Source of the DNA: Aphelocoma coerulescens
Lineage: Eukaryota; Chordata; Aves; Passeriformes; Corvidae
Reading direction: 5' to 3'
DNA length: 64,000 nt
NCBI RefSeq assembly: GCF_041296385.1
Contig: NC_091014.1
Coordinates: 6,919,578-6,983,577, forward strand
Part shown: piece by piece, positions 26,601-41,600 of the stretch
Layout: every line of letters starts with the position of its first letter
How positions within the stretch are numbered: position 1 is the first letter of the stretch
Translations under genes and position numbers: made by a program
The notes under the pieces: model-generated
Database searches by the model: none
Told to the model about the DNA's origin: nothing
Seen by the model: the letters and a program-made list of their open reading frames with translations, nothing else

Positions 26601-29600
26601 CTAAAAATAAAATAAGAGAAGTGTTTTTTTCAGTTTTCCAAGTGTAGTTTCCCATGGAGACTAGGTAATGTACGAAGGGAAGGTTCAGAATGTTTGAGGT
26701 TCAGTCTAGGTCATTGCACTAAAATGTGAGAAGGTTTTTTTAAGTGTTTGCATCTGGGGAAGCTGTGGTGAGGAGATGCCAGAATGTATGAGGTTTTTTT
26801 ATTCACTTGTTTGGCTGTGAGGGCTTTGTTGTTTAAGAAGCATCAATTAGCTTTAGCCTAGAAGTTACCTTTGAATTGAATTTATAAATAGGCAGAAATA
26901 GTGTTCTTATATACTTCTTGCTATAAGTCCTGTTACATGAAAGATCTTTGACATATGCTTGAAATCCTTTTGTATTTATTTTAAAGGTCAGCAACCTGTT
27001 TTTTATCTATAGTACCACATTCAGGGCAGAGTTTGGAGCTGGGGTTTTTTTTACCTCAATCTTACATTTTCAATGTTCTTTACAAGGCAAGGTTTTCTAG
27101 TCCAACCTTTGCAGTGTGTCCTCTATTTTGAATTAATATATCGTTAAGCAGCTACTTTTAACACCTAATTTAAGAGCTGATGGGTTAAAGTATTACTAAC
27201 ATTTTATAAAACTAGAGTTTAAAGGAAGAGCTGTTATTCAAATTGCCTACGAGATGCTTAATTCTAAAATTTCTCTTTAAAACTTTCAATATTACTGGAT
27301 TTTATTTGTATACAATAATCTACCACAGGGTATAAACCCGTAGGTGTGGGCTTAAGGTTTGGTTATTTGACTTGTATTTTTGCCAGCTGTTGCAGATTTC
27401 ATTATGAATGTTATGAAGTTTTGGCTTTTCTCCTGAAGTTCATGGTACTTGCTAGTAGTGAGAGTGAGAACTGGCAGCAATTTCAGTTTTCTCTGATTGA
27501 AAGAATGACAGATTTGATTAAGTGATTTTTATTATACATTATGTTTCTGGGGTTCATACTGATTTTGGACATATTTCTTCTGGAGTATGGATCTCTAGTA
27601 ATCTTTAGAAGATGGCTACACTTCACTATTAAATATATTGAAACTGATATTTTTGCTGTTGTTCTTTGTTCAGGCACCAGAATTTCCCGAGTTCACAGCT
27701 AAAGTTCAGGAAGCAATAAGTTCCTTGGGTGGCAGTGTTTTTCCTAAACTCAACTGGAGTGCTCCAAGGGTAAGAATGCTGACTCCCAAAACTTGTAAGA
27801 GATGTTGTCATACAGAGTGGTTTATGTTTGTTTTCTCTCAATGTATTGGAAGGAGGAAGAGACTAGTGCTTCTGATGAAGGAAGAAGTGATAGACAAGAT
27901 ATCAGTGAAGTGGTGGATTCTTTAATCAGTCATTTCACTGATACCTTGTCTATCACTAGATGGTCATGGTGCATGTTTGGGGAGGCTGATGCAAGGGAGC
28001 ACTGGCTTTCTTATCTCAAACCCTCTATCCTGGTCACAGATGGTTGTGCGATGGTCAGGCTCTTTGTTTAGGATACTAGTTGAAAACTTTGCCTGGGATA
28101 AAGATGAAAAGCCCCACAATTTTTAAAAAAGCAATAAACTTGCCTCTAGTTATTTTTAGGTACTCTTAACTATACCATAAGGATGGGTGCACCCAAATAT
28201 TGTTTTGTGTTCTCAAGAGACACTGTGTTCAATCAGGCATTCCAAGAAAGTTCCTGGAAGCAGTAACGCAAAAACTTAGTTTTGCAAATGGATTTGCACT
28301 GCTTTCATCAGAGTATTCATAAGAAAAACAGTAACTATTGTGTCTCTTTTAACCATTAATGAAGTTTTCCTCGAAATAAAAAAAATAATTCTGTGTGTAT
28401 TTCAAATGTTGCATAATATTTAGATAGACCTGCAGCCTCCATTCCTTCCTGCTAGTAAAGGTACATTTGTGGATAATCTTGTTTCTTTAGGATGCCTACT
28501 GGATAGCAATGAACAGCTCTCTGAAATGTAAAGCTCTCAGTGACATCTTCCTCCTCTTCAAGAGTTCAGACTTCATAACTCGTGACCTCACTCAGCCGTA
28601 AGTAGATTTCCAGCAGACGATCTTAGTTATACACAGCCAGAAAAAGCCAGAAGCAAACCAGAAAGGTATTAAGGTAGCACATGCAACCAATGTGCTATGG
28701 CACTATGGACAAAGACCTTTTTTTTTTTTAGTAGTTTTCCAGAGCAAGTTGTGTTGTATTCTTGGGATTTTTTGCCTTCCCACCCCTCTTGGTGTTTACT
28801 TGTTGCTACTGTCCTTATTGGTGCCACTTCTTATGGTAATACAGTGTGACTTTACCATGTCCTTTCCGTATTTTAAAGTTGTTGAGGTTTGTGTGGCTGC
28901 CTGGAACATGCCTGAGATTTCTGGTAACATATTTCTAGGGCTCGTTCTGAACCTAAGTTCTTGTAGCTCTTGGAACAAATACATTCCAAGTGACTAAGGA
29001 TAGCAATTACAGATAAAATGAAAAATATTATGTGCTTGGGGTTTATTTTTATCTGCTCACATGAAGGGAGTACTTAATTGTATAGGAGCAGTTTCCTCCT
29101 GTAGTACCTGCATCTCATTGATTTATGTCACTCATTTCTAAAATACAGCATTTTTCTGAAAGAAAATGAAATTATTGGAGTTGATACTTCTGTTACTATG
29201 GTTACTTTTTTTTTGTTCCCCAGACAAGCAGAATATCAAAGAAAAGGGGCAATCCATGGCTTGGTATCTGAGAGATTGTTTTCCAGTAATTATTCCATGC
29301 TTATTTACATTACTGAATTATTTAGGAGACTCAGTCAAATGCAGAGCTGTTGTTCTAGGTGCCTTATAGTGGATTAACAGGTATAAGTTTCATGTCAAGT
29401 GGCTTATGTCTTGATAAAAATTTTCTTTTTAAAGTGTGAAACCAGTTGCATTAGTGCTGTGCAACTGCTTCTTTTTTATTCCTGCAACTCTAATGAGACT
29501 CTCTTCCCCCAGTTTTTTGGAACATGGAAAAATAAAAGGGGCTGTTGACAGCAAGGATGTCAGTCCAGTTCTGATGTTGGGTTTTCCATCATGCCTAACC

Positions 29601-32600
29601 TGCAATGTCATGAGGTGCTGGGGAAGAGACTGAGGAGGAGGGGAGAAGATACTGGAGTGATAAAACAGTTTGAAAAATATGTTGGGCTTGGGAAGCAAGT
29701 GAGCATTGATAATTCGTGATTCTAGTATAGAGAATGAAAGGGATGGGGGAGATGAGAAATCTGTAGTTTACATTTCAGAGGTGAGTGAATTCTCAGAAGT
29801 CTTTGGTGCCTTAGCAAGGAGCTGCTTCTCATGGTTTCCCCTAAAGTGAGGTGGGGTGTCTGGAGGATGGCTTGCTTGGAGGGTCGAGCAGTAAAATTTA
29901 ATGTCTCCTTCGTTGCAATGACTTTGAGGACTGATTCTTGTAGGTCTGAAAAGAACTGCACACTTTTCATCATCCCTTTGTGAATGTTAAATAATACGGG
30001 GTTTGTATTTACTGTCCTCATGTATAAAGAGGTCCAGCAAAAAGTACCCAAAGCTCCTTGCAGAATTCCTGTTTGGTTAACTGTTTTCTAGTGAGTCTGG
30101 GAGACAAGCAAGTGTTCAGCAAGCGCCACTTGATGTGGCAGCTCTTTGTATGGTAGAATGAATTGGTTCAACCACCTTCAGTGATACTGAAATCAGTGCG
30201 TTTTCTGTCAGGTTTAATCTTGGATCAGTTACAGTCAGTGCCTCAGCTCTTCACTTCGCCCCCTGCAGTCAGCACTGGCTTGGTGGGAGGGGCAGCGAAG
30301 GCATTCTAGTTGCTGTGGTTTGAGGTTTCCCAGCATGGCCGTTGCCTTGAACCATCAGTGATTTCACCTTAAGTTCACACAAGAACAGTAGTGGCTGAGC
30401 AGGCACACTCCCTTCTCTTGATCCTGATGTGGGAGAATAACGTCTTGCAAAAGGTAAAACCTCCAACTCCACTGCTTCAGTCCATTTAGGTTCCTTTCCC
30501 AATGTGATAAAACCACCAGATAGCACAGCTCAGCTAAGGTGGTAAATAAGTAAAGCTTATGACATGACTGTGTGACATCACCTTGGTCTCTCTGTATCTT
30601 GTAATTTATGAATATGTCATACTTGATTTAAGCACATACAATTGTCCAGTCTCTGCTTGGTATTCCTGAATTAAAAAGTTATTTGTACAAAATGTCTCCA
30701 AGCAGGGCAATGATTATTGCTAAATCGGAACAGTGGTCGTCATTAATTATACTATTGATTAGCTGCCAGTTCACTAGTCCTTAGCAAGCAGAGATTAAAA
30801 ATGTAGCTGGCATAAGAACCTGAAGTGCTGAACAAATGAAAATTACATACATAATGCATCCAAATCCCTTGGAAGGACTACTTGGATGGAGGATAAATGC
30901 ACTATATTTCTATTTCATCAATAATACTCAGTATGGTCTAAAAGTTTCTTGCCCTGCATAAGTAACAGCTCAAATGCTGAATATCCTTTTTTTGTTGTTG
31001 TTGGCTTGTTTCCTGTTCAATTTTATGAACTTAAATATCCACTTAATGGGTCATAATATGGTGAACATGCTGCAATGGCAATTTGTAGGTCTGTGTTTTA
31101 ATCTAGAAATTGAAGCCAGTGATGCAGGACTTAAGGCAAACAACTTTCTTTGCCTTTTTCTTCCTCTCCCATTTCCTATCTGCCTCTAAACATTGTTCAG
31201 GTCAGGGAATGCCCTTGTAATTCTCAACTGTCTCAAGTTCCAAGAAAACTTCAACCATCTAATGCTTCAATACAAACTATTAAAAAATAGGGACTCAGTG
31301 CAGATTTACTGAGCATGATTAAATTGCTTTGACTGTTTTAAAAGTTTGGATTCTGTCATGATGTTGGCACCTTGGTTGAAAAGTTCAGACAAATGGATTA
31401 ACTTCCCTGCTTGTTAATTTTATATAAATTAACAAAGACTTCAGAGTGATGTACTCATTAATGCAGTTGATGTTGTTTCTGCTTCAAAGTCAGCATTGTA
31501 TTTTTACTTAGCTGAGTTCACAAAAAATCTTGTGGGTGGTGTGATCTTAACTTTTCAGGCATTAATGTAGGCTTTCAGAAACTTATTGTTGTGTATATGT
31601 GATAAAAAAATCCCTTTCTGACTGCGATTTCTGTTAAGTGATTACAACTCCTCTTTTGAACAAAAAGCTCTGTATAACCCTGGTGGATATATTGGTATAG
31701 AACACAGTTTTCTGCTTTATTGTTAGAATGGGTGGACTATATTTTGTTAAAACATGATTGACTGCCCACCTTGAGACTGGTAGAAATATTAGCAGTACTT
31801 CTAATGATGTGATAATGCCCCTGCATTCTGACAACATTTCTGATGCCAGACTTAATGCTTTTAATATTGAATTCCAAATTGTAGGGAAATTTCAAAGTTT
31901 TTCTGCGATGTGGAGGAATAACAGCCTGTGTTCTCCTAACAGAACATAGGAGGCAGTGTTGGATCATGAAGAACGTGCCTTGGCACTCCAGTATCTTTTT
32001 GCAGGAACGGGAGCTGTTAGTTTAGGCTTTAATATAAGCTGTTTCAAGGTAGGCAGTTCCACATGAGAGGATGTGGAAAATGAGGCCTTTGATGATGATT
32101 TTTTTCCCTCTGGGTTTTACTCCCGCCCCATCTTTCCTAGCAATTTACAGCGTAGTACAAGATTCTCTTTTGAGTGGTGCATGAATTTCCTATTTCTTTT
32201 AGTCCTCAAAGTTCCAGCAAGGTTCAATATTCAAGGAATAAAGATACAGTTCAAAGGCTGTTAAAAGCTTCTCCTTATATTTTTTTAAATAACGGTTTTA
32301 AAATAAACTGAGATAATAGCAGGGAAGTATCAGGTACAGAATAAATCTTATCATTCTCATCATATTCATAATAGTTCCTAATTATCTCAGTGATTTGCAG
32401 ATGAGTTCATGGCTTTCTTAGCAGGGTAGGTACTGGAGAAAATTGCAAACCTTCTTAAATTGCTTTTTTCAGTGTTGAAAACTGACCTGCATAATGGCTT
32501 TGTGTAGCATGTCAAGTGGTCAAGTATTTGCATTTGGAGTTTGACACAGAGCTGCCACATATAAAGAGATCTTGATCCTTCTGGTCTTGATGTCTGTGTA

Positions 32601-35600
32601 TAACTCTGTAAAAAAGCTGTTGACCACAACACAGCAAAACAGTTTCCCTTCACCTGTAGCATTCAAAATTACAGTTTTCAGAGGCTTCAGAAAATACAGC
32701 CCAGGCATGTCTCAATTTGGGCTTCCTGAAATCTGTCTGATTGTTCTTTCAAGTATGTCCAAACCTGAATAGGATGTGGGTTGAAGACACCCCACTTAGG
32801 GTTGTGCTTCTGGTGATCAAAAGGCCATCTGTAATACATGAGTTCACATGGGCCTGAACAGTAAATGCTACAATAAGCTGGTAAAAAGTATAAAATTGCT
32901 GCATCAACTTGCCCCAAATTTACCCCTAAATAGAGGTGATCTTTTGTCGATGAAAACTCATATTTAGAAGGAAAATTACATTATAGACACATGAGTTTGT
33001 TTTGTCTTCCATTGTGTTCTCCCACTTTGTCCTCATTTGTACTCAGTCCTCTGGCATTAAGGCTCAAGAAAAATACCCTTACTGTGACTTGCAGTATTTT
33101 TGCCTGTATTTGTCATTTTGCCTGTTTGCTTGATTTTGCAGCAATACCTGCACAGTCTGTGGGGCTTGGGATGGCACCTGATTTCATTTTCTGACTTACA
33201 AGGGAAGTGGAACCATCCTTCCCCACGTAGCTCTTTCCCAAAATATTTGAGGGTCAAGTTAGGGAATAATTTTGATTATAAGGCTGGGGTTTTTTAACTG
33301 CTGGAAAAGACTGTGTATTATTGGAATGAAGCAGATTGCAGATACCTCCATCTCAGATATGGAATCTGTGAGGGGTAATACAGGTCCTCGTGTGCAGGGA
33401 CTGTAAAGCCCCATGTGCTGGACTTCGGCTGCCTTTATAGATACAGTTTGTTATTGGCTTTATGTGTGTGGGGGATATTTTCTTCAGCATGATAGGCATA
33501 TACTCTAGTAAGGGAGGAATTTTGAGTCTAGGAAAACTGTGAGCTCTTATGGGTTTGTTTCTGTTGCCTTGACAGATCTTAAATTGCGGGGAATCCAAAC
33601 TGTAGTTGAAGGATGTTATCTGTTTACACAGGCTTACAGATATAAATATGATGTGTTTGATCACTGTGCTTTTGGAAAGCCTGCCTGTATTGCCCTACTT
33701 TTCTGTGTGTTGTGGATATTAAAGTCTAAACTAAAATGTGTGAAATTTATTTCTGCTGGCAGCATACAGAATGAACTCTTACGATAGCTCTTCACTTCAA
33801 ACCAAAGGCTGGGCGGCCATGTCTTACAAATGCAATGTTTATGTGAGACTTTTGGGTTGCTGAATGAAGTTTACTGCCAGAAGGAGATCCTATAAATATT
33901 GCATTTAGGACTATTGCTCAGCAGTAACCCTTAACACAGTCCTGTGCTTCCGAGTAGTTTGTTTCCACTAAGGTCAGGGAGTAGAATTCAAAGGAAAACA
34001 AATGTTCTTTTGTGAATTCCTTCTGAAAGTTACAGAATCTATTGCGAGGTGTACTGTAAAATGACCAAAAGGTACGTGGAAGTTGACTTCACTTATAACT
34101 GCCTCCATTCTTGCTAGTTCCTGAAAGGAGACCCACAGTGTCAGCTACTCACAAGGGACAAAACCTTGACATCTGCTTGCAGTTATGGAAATAGTTTTGT
34201 TTATTCCCACTCTCAAGAGATTTGTAAGAGTATTTCTTAAGGCTCTTAATTTAGAAAGATACCGTGCTATGGAATCAGAAATGCTGAGCAGCACTGCTGT
34301 TTTGCATCCTTTATTAATAGAAATGAACTGCTGTAAGGCATGATAATGAGTCTCTGTTGTGTGGTTTGGGAAGTTAAACATTAAAAGTACTTGGGAAAAA
34401 AACATGCTGCAGTGAAACTGGATTAGATTGTTCATGTTTGTTGGGTTTTTTGAGAATTCAGTTAAGCCAACATAACAATACAAGGGGAAAGGAGCAGCAC
34501 TGTTGATTCAAACAGAAATAAATCAACAGTGAGTAAATACTCACATTTTGGACACATCCCTGTCCAGATTTAAGTGCTTCCAAATTGCGCTAGAAGAAAA
34601 CAGGTGATTTTTTTTCCCCCGATAATTGTTAAAAGGAGGGTTGTTGTTGATATATTGCCTTTACTTGTTTTGTACATACTGGAAATAATTTAACAGTAGT
34701 TTTTGTGTTTCACCATTTGGGGTTATTTTTCTCACTATAGCTAAAACCTTACATGTAGAGCAGATTTTGAAGCCTGTGCCTTACTTTTCTAGATTTATTC
34801 ACTGTACTGATGATTCCCCTGATCCTTCCTTGAACTACGAGGTAGGACTTCTTTCATGATTTCTAAGTAATTTAAAACAACTGCTCACAGTCTGGGTAAT
34901 ATTTGTGCTTGGGTTTTGTCCATAAAATGTGTTATGTTTGTTTTATTCATGTTGCTTTGGATATGAAGGGAAGTCTGGTTCGGCACTGCAGGTCATAAGA
35001 AGTTCATGTAATTGCAGATCAGGTGAGCTAAAGTGCAGACTTGAGAAGCTTCCTTGCAATGTACTGTCATGTCTGTCAGGTTTTGACAGGAAGGACAAGT
35101 TCAGTAGCTCAAAGTCGTATATTCTTGATGGTGAGCTGCTTGTGAACATCACACTGAGGTTACCAAGGCTGAGGCTTGCTGCAGTGCCTGAGGCCATCCT
35201 GAACTGAAGTGGTCTGTCACACCTTATTTTTCCTGTGTTTGTTACCAGATCAAAATGTTCAGCTAGAGATGCTATAAACTGTTAATATGGAGCTGCTTTT
35301 CTTATGGTAACATCTAGTCATCTCTCTAATAATAGTTTTTATGTAAATATAACATTTGTCATCATGCTGTGGGCTTAAAGGGCTTTTCAAAAGTGAATGA
35401 ACCTTGTTTTATTTTAAAGCACTATCGAGTGTGCTTTAAAGATACAGAACATCTAAAAGTTGGAACAAAGAGTTTCATGTTTACACTGTAGTTAGGAATG
35501 TCGTCTCTGGTTACTGAAGCTTTCTGCTGCAGTCTAAAGGTGTTGGGAGTTTCCAGCACCCAGTAGCAGTAACTGGGGCCTTCAAAACCATGGATCCTTC

Positions 35601-38600
35601 GAATATTTCAGCTTAGGAAATGCAGAAACTTGAGAAAGTGCCAGAGAGATGCTTTAATTCCCAGGCAGTCTGTCCTATTGACTATAATAGTTTGCTTTCT
35701 ATTTCTATCCTGTGTCCTTATTTTAACTGGTTTGTGCCTTCAAAGGCGTCACAGGATTCTGCTTGGGTGTGTACCAGAATAGATGTTGATTTGGATAAAT
35801 TTAATTCTGCTCATCAGCTCCTTTGACTAGGGAGCAACTTTCTGCCAATTCCATGACAGATTTGTTGTGTTGTACAGCAGAGTTTTTATTTTCCATGCTT
35901 TATCATTAATGTAACTTGGAAGTTGTTTCATAAATGATTTCACAGTTATAAATACTGTACAAAGTGGAAGAGCATAAGATAATTAAGGTGGGAAGAAGCC
36001 TTGGGAGGTGTCTACTCCATCTTCATGCTCAAAGCTGGGTAAGGAATGAGATCATACTGTCTTGCATCACATTTTATAAAATCTGGTGTGAAAACCTCAA
36101 TGGGTGGAGGCTGCACAACCTCTGTAAGGGAGCTCTTCCAATGCTTGACCGTCCTCATGGTTTCTTATGTCCAATCTGAACCTTTCTGCTTTAGGCTAGT
36201 TTAGACTATATGTCTTTAGAGATGCCATCCAACTGAAAGCATCTTGTGATTCTCTGAAATTGATATTAAATCTAACTGCTTTGAAACATTTGCAAAGATG
36301 ATTATGTGAACTGCAGTTTAAGATTGTTTTGTTATCTAGTATCAGTGGTCATTTTATCATTACAGCAAAACTGTAGCTCTAAAAGGCAGACCTGTTGACA
36401 AAAGGATGCTGTTACTTTTCTGAAACAATACTTTGTCATTTGTTTTTCCTCCACAGCTTGTTCTTCGTAAATGGTGTGAACTAATCCCTGGTGCAGAATT
36501 CAGATGCTTTGTTAAGGAAAACAAGCTTTTAGGTGAGGAATTTCTTAAAAACAAAATTATTGGATGAAGTTTTGAGGAGTTTCTCTGCTTTCTTGAGTGA
36601 GAGCTAAATCTGAAGAGAGTTTTTTCTTTTCACACCTCATTTCTGAAATTAATGGTTTATTCTTTCTGTAATTTAAAATGTGGTTTGCCACATCTCACTT
36701 TCCACTGTATTTGAAAGCCTGATAACACAGCATGCTCACCATTACAGTGGGAATATTCTTAATTTCATTGTTAATTCAGAAACTTCACCCAAAGGCAGTT
36801 TTGTGAGTGATTCAGGAGCAAATTACATCATCTCCAACTTGCAGAATGAATACAGAGGCAGTTGTGTGTTGTGCTGCAAATACATGACCCCACGTGGATA
36901 TTATATGCAGAAAGCTGGGGAGGTCAGAACATCTCCACAGGTCTGGGAAGTGTCTTGAGTTTATATTAAATTCACTGTAGCTTAGTTAGAACCTGTTGTT
37001 CTGTTACTCAGGTGCAGAATCCTAAATGTAAAACATTTCAAGTGGCACTGAAGAGCCAGGGTATCCATCCACAGCATGCACAGAGCTGGTGGGTGCATTG
37101 GGAGACCTCTGGCAGCTGGAGAACAGGCAGATTGTGCTAGAGCATGTGTTGTAGGCAGCTGAGTAGGGTAAATTTAGGGTAATTTATGGTAAATTTAGCT
37201 CAGTTTTACTCCTCTGGTTGTGTTGACTATTCCCTGCTGACTATAGCAAGAAATGAGATACCTAGTGTACATAATGGTGCTTGAATTGAGGGGTTTAATT
37301 TCGGGCTAAGTACTACTCTGGAGTTTGGTTTTGGTGTGGTCTACCATGCAATCTTTAGAGATGAACAGAAACTCAAATAGCACACAGGATTAGTGCACAT
37401 TTGTTCTTAACAAGGTTGAATCATTCTGCCTGAACTCTTCTAACAAGGAAATGTTTTAGCAGTGATGGAGCAAATCCAGACTTTACAGGAAGGAAGGTGG
37501 TTTTTTTTTGCTTTAGGATAAAACCAGGTTTGCTCACTTTGCCTCTCTCATGCCTACAAATTCACAAGCACCAAGCTCCATATCTACAAGTGGTCTCTTC
37601 AGGGTTCCTTGTGATGATATGGAAGGCCAGGGATATTGGCTTTGTAGTTCTCATTGTTTCTCCTGTCTTCTCGGCATGGTGACTGTGGGCTTGTTTTGGC
37701 TGTGCCTTTTTGTACCTGTTGGGATCTGTCAGCAATTTGTTGCTGCATCCAGGCTGTGAACCTTTAGGAACACACTCCCTGTTCCTTGTTTCCTGATCTG
37801 GGTTTCCCATGGAGCTGCACATAGATGTTTTGAGCTGTGCTAATCCAGGTGCTGTCAACACACACCATTCTCCTAAGCCCTTTTATTTGTCTGTTCCTCC
37901 TGGTGCTCCTATGCTCATCTTCCTATTTTCTTTCCATTTATGCCAGTTGCAAGTGTATTACAGCTCTCTGTAACAGGGTTTAATCTTCCTAACAGCAGAG
38001 GTCTCCCATTAAGTCAGTATTGCTTAATGGCTCCTGACAGAGCTTTTTGAGGGGAAAAGACCTAAATCCTATCCTGTTCTGTGATGGAACACCACACCTG
38101 CCAGGGATACACATTGCTGTAATAACCTCTAAAACATTTGAATGTAGATTTATCATAGAACATATTTATATATATATATATAGTAATATTTACTTTCAAA
38201 TACCTCAAAGCATTTGTACACTGGATAATTAAGCACACTGTGCATTTCATGACTAAGTTTTGAAACCTAGTAGATCTGCCAATAGCTTTTTTTCAGCTAG
38301 CACTCCAGCTGCATTTCTGAAGGTAGTTCCAAGATTTTTCACAATGTGTTCCCAGTTCCCATGCTCTTAAAATTAATAAGCCTGTCAGTTAAACTAAAGA
38401 GTGATACTTGCAGTATAGTGAATGATTTTCCAGTTACACATCTGCATCCCCTGAGATGCCATCATCTCTTGGGTTGTTTTTTAGGCTCAAGTTAAGCTTT
38501 GCAGTTGTATTAAAAATTCAAAGTTCCACTGACATAATAAAGTTTTTATATGAACTTTTTAAAAAAGAACACATCTTTGGAGGTAGTCAGCATTGTCTTA

Positions 38601-41600
38601 CAGTAAAACTCTGTGTTTTGTATATGGTTAAAACAGCAAACTAGCATCACTGATACATCTTCCTTGGGGAATTCTGTCTCTTTTTGTATGTAAATTGCCT
38701 GAATTACTCATTCTGCAGTAATGGGGCAGGTCTTGGATTTGACATTTGTCAAGTGGGGTATTGCAATGTTTTATGTTGACACATCCTGTGTGAGAACTCT
38801 TGTCACTCAAGATGCATACAAGTGTATAATCCTGTTGATGTCATTTTAAACCATTGTCTTGTAGACAAATGTGTGAAATTAAGAACTTGTAGGAGGGATG
38901 GTTTGTCTAGTGTCACACAGGCAAGAAAGCCCTTGAGGGAGCAAATGGGAGCACTAAGGTACTGGCCTGCATGCCATCTCACTGATTTTGGGGTTTAAGG
39001 TTTCACCTGTAGTGCCTTATCAACCAGGCACGTGTTATTCCACGCTTAAAAAATAAGTTAAATGAGCATCTGTGGTATCCAAGGATCTATCATCTTTGCT
39101 AATGTGCAAGCTTAGCTTCCACCCCTGGCATTTCATGGTTCCAAATTGTGGTCCCTACATGTGATGTGCAGAACAAGGTTTTTGACCACAGTAACCAAAG
39201 GGAATAAAACTGAAAGGAAAAGACAGGAGCTGGAAACTTAAACACCGACTAAGGTTCCTCCTGAAATTCACTTTAAAATAGTGAAAGCATGTACATAGAA
39301 AGTGATCTTTGCAAACTGAAGAACAGAGCTGTTCAAGGAAGAGATTCCTAATGGAAGTACTTCAGGCATAGCAGAATAAAGCCAAACAGTAAGTCACTGA
39401 TAATGATAAAAACTTGGGAATACCCTATCTTCTGTGTCTGATAAATGTATTTTTCTGGTTGGGTTTTTTGCATGCCTAGAGCTCTTCATAATTACAATTA
39501 CCTGAAATTATTAACAGGTATATCCCAGAGGGACTACACCCAGTACTACGATCATATCTCTAAGCAACACGAGGAGATCTGTAGATCCATACAGGAGTTT
39601 TTCAAGAAACACATACAGTATAAATTCTTGGATGAAGACTGTAAGTATCTTGATGGTATCTGTGGGCATGCATCTCTTCATAACTGTTGCTTTCACAGGG
39701 CTTGGTTCTCTTTAACTTGGGGAGAGTCTGAAAGCTCTCATGGCTACAGCACATGGAGCAGCAAAGGTTTGGAATTACATTGGCAACAAAAAAACGCTGA
39801 ATGAATAGGCTGGAGCTCTTCAAGAAAACACAAATGAGTGAAAGATCCCTTCAGAATGCATAATGACTTTTTTTTTTTTAAGGCTTTTTCCCCTTATACT
39901 TGAAAATATTTTTTATACCAGAAAAGTGAGGTAGGAGATCCTTGACAAAAGGCATTTAGTAAGAAGAATACTTGTTTATAAAGATGTTGTCAGATGTTTG
40001 CTGCTGAATTATTGATGTATTCCTTGAATATAGGATTTTTAAATTTCTTTTCAAGAAGTTTTAATTATTTCTCCTAGAATATCAATGCACACCAGGTTTG
40101 GTGCTGAAACCTTTGAATAAAGGCCACAGTATTCGATACATCTAATCAGCCCAAGTAAATTGTCTTGTTCTTTAAATGTGAAGTCCTTTGCAAATTTGAT
40201 TTGAAATAGTTTTCTAACATGGTTTAGTGAGAATTGAATGGTGTTGCATTGTGATGGGTGATCAATAGTGGTGAAAAACATGATGAAGAAATTTAAATCA
40301 GGTCTGGTGTGGACCAAACCTCAGCTTAGTAAATCCATAAGCATAAGAATTTTCTGGCAGTTTATTGTCATCTCTAAAGCTCTGAAAAATCATCCTGTAG
40401 GTGGTTTTTTAACATTATTAATTGTTTTACTGAGCCACCAGAGCAGTCAAGTAGATCTGTCCTCTCTGTCTGAAAAAGGTACCTTCAAGGGCCAGTCTGT
40501 TATATTAAAATTCTTAACAATTTGATTCTGCAGAGCTTCTTTATTTCAGTCCAGAAGAGTTGTCATGGACTGCTGCTTGGAGAAGACCAGTGGAATCAGT
40601 ACACTAATTTAATAAGTCCATAGCCTTACATTTTGAAGTAAGATCAGTCATATAGATCTGGCATTCTGATTACTGCCTTTTAATTTTCCTCTGTGTTCCA
40701 ATGTAATTTTAGCTGGTATGTAATCAACTGATAGATAAGAATTCAGGGCACTATTTTTGGAAATTGATGCCTAGATTTAGGCTCTGAAATGGCTGTCAGG
40801 TGAACTGAAAGGTCTGAAATGTCATCTTATATAAAGGATGCCATCTGAGTTGCCTCGAGGAAAAAGGAGGTTTCAGGGCAACCTTCTGGGATGAAGGTTT
40901 GTTAACCTTTTATTTTTAGGCACTAAATGCTAGTCCATCTTCAGAGAAATGCCACGCAGAAAATGTTTTCTGGGTTTTTGTGGGTGTTTTTTTTTTACCA
41001 CATTTCATTTATTCCCCCATCATCTCCCTTGATCCACTGCCTGGTAGCATATGTGTTGTTAACAATAAAAATCTGGGTTTGCTTGTTTGTTTGCTTTTAA
41101 AAGGAAAGGTATTACAGCTTTTTTCCTGACTTCTTGTTTCATTGGGGATTTTGATGCTGTTTGCTCTGCTTTTTCCAGTTGGTCTGGTAGCATCTCCAGA
41201 TGGAAGAGTTGAGTCAGAGCAGCTGAAGCATTGCAGAGTCAGAGCAGTAGGATAACAGATGGGTGAATGCTTTATAAATGCTTCTAAATTATGTTAGAAC
41301 CTTCTAAATACCTTTGATAAGAGCTCAGTAAGAGCAGGGCTCTGGAGGTGTTGATACTGCAGAGCTGGGCTTTGGCTTTCCCTCTGTTTTGAGCAGTTTC
41401 TGGTGAAGTTTCACTACAGTCTCACTGGCATAGGACACTCCTGCTCTGAGGTGATCCCTAAGGAGAGGGAACAGTTCAGGTTTTCTTCTTGTTCAGTGTT
41501 TGTGAGTGTCCTGAACCAGTCCTCAGTGTGCAATCGGTCTGAATCCCAAGCTGTGAATCCCAATAAATACCATTAGCCTCAGTGGTTGGCATGGGCTTGC

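Larger units (their letters stand above)
21529..27673 (+). other. CDC123 introns 1 (rest) to 4: no further element recognised
   Basis: The intronic parts are 21529-22452, 22525-24398, 24454-25217 and 25251-27673. They are AT-rich, with a (TA)6 run at 22589-22600, a T/C-rich low-complexity stretch near 23330-23395 and an 11-bp perfect hairpin at 24035-24069. No CR1 was recognised. Confidence 0.5.

Noticed and set aside
31411..31435. 25-bp AT-rich palindrome (TTGTTAATTT and its reverse complement)
   Set aside because: Short AT-only palindromes are expected in AT-rich introns.
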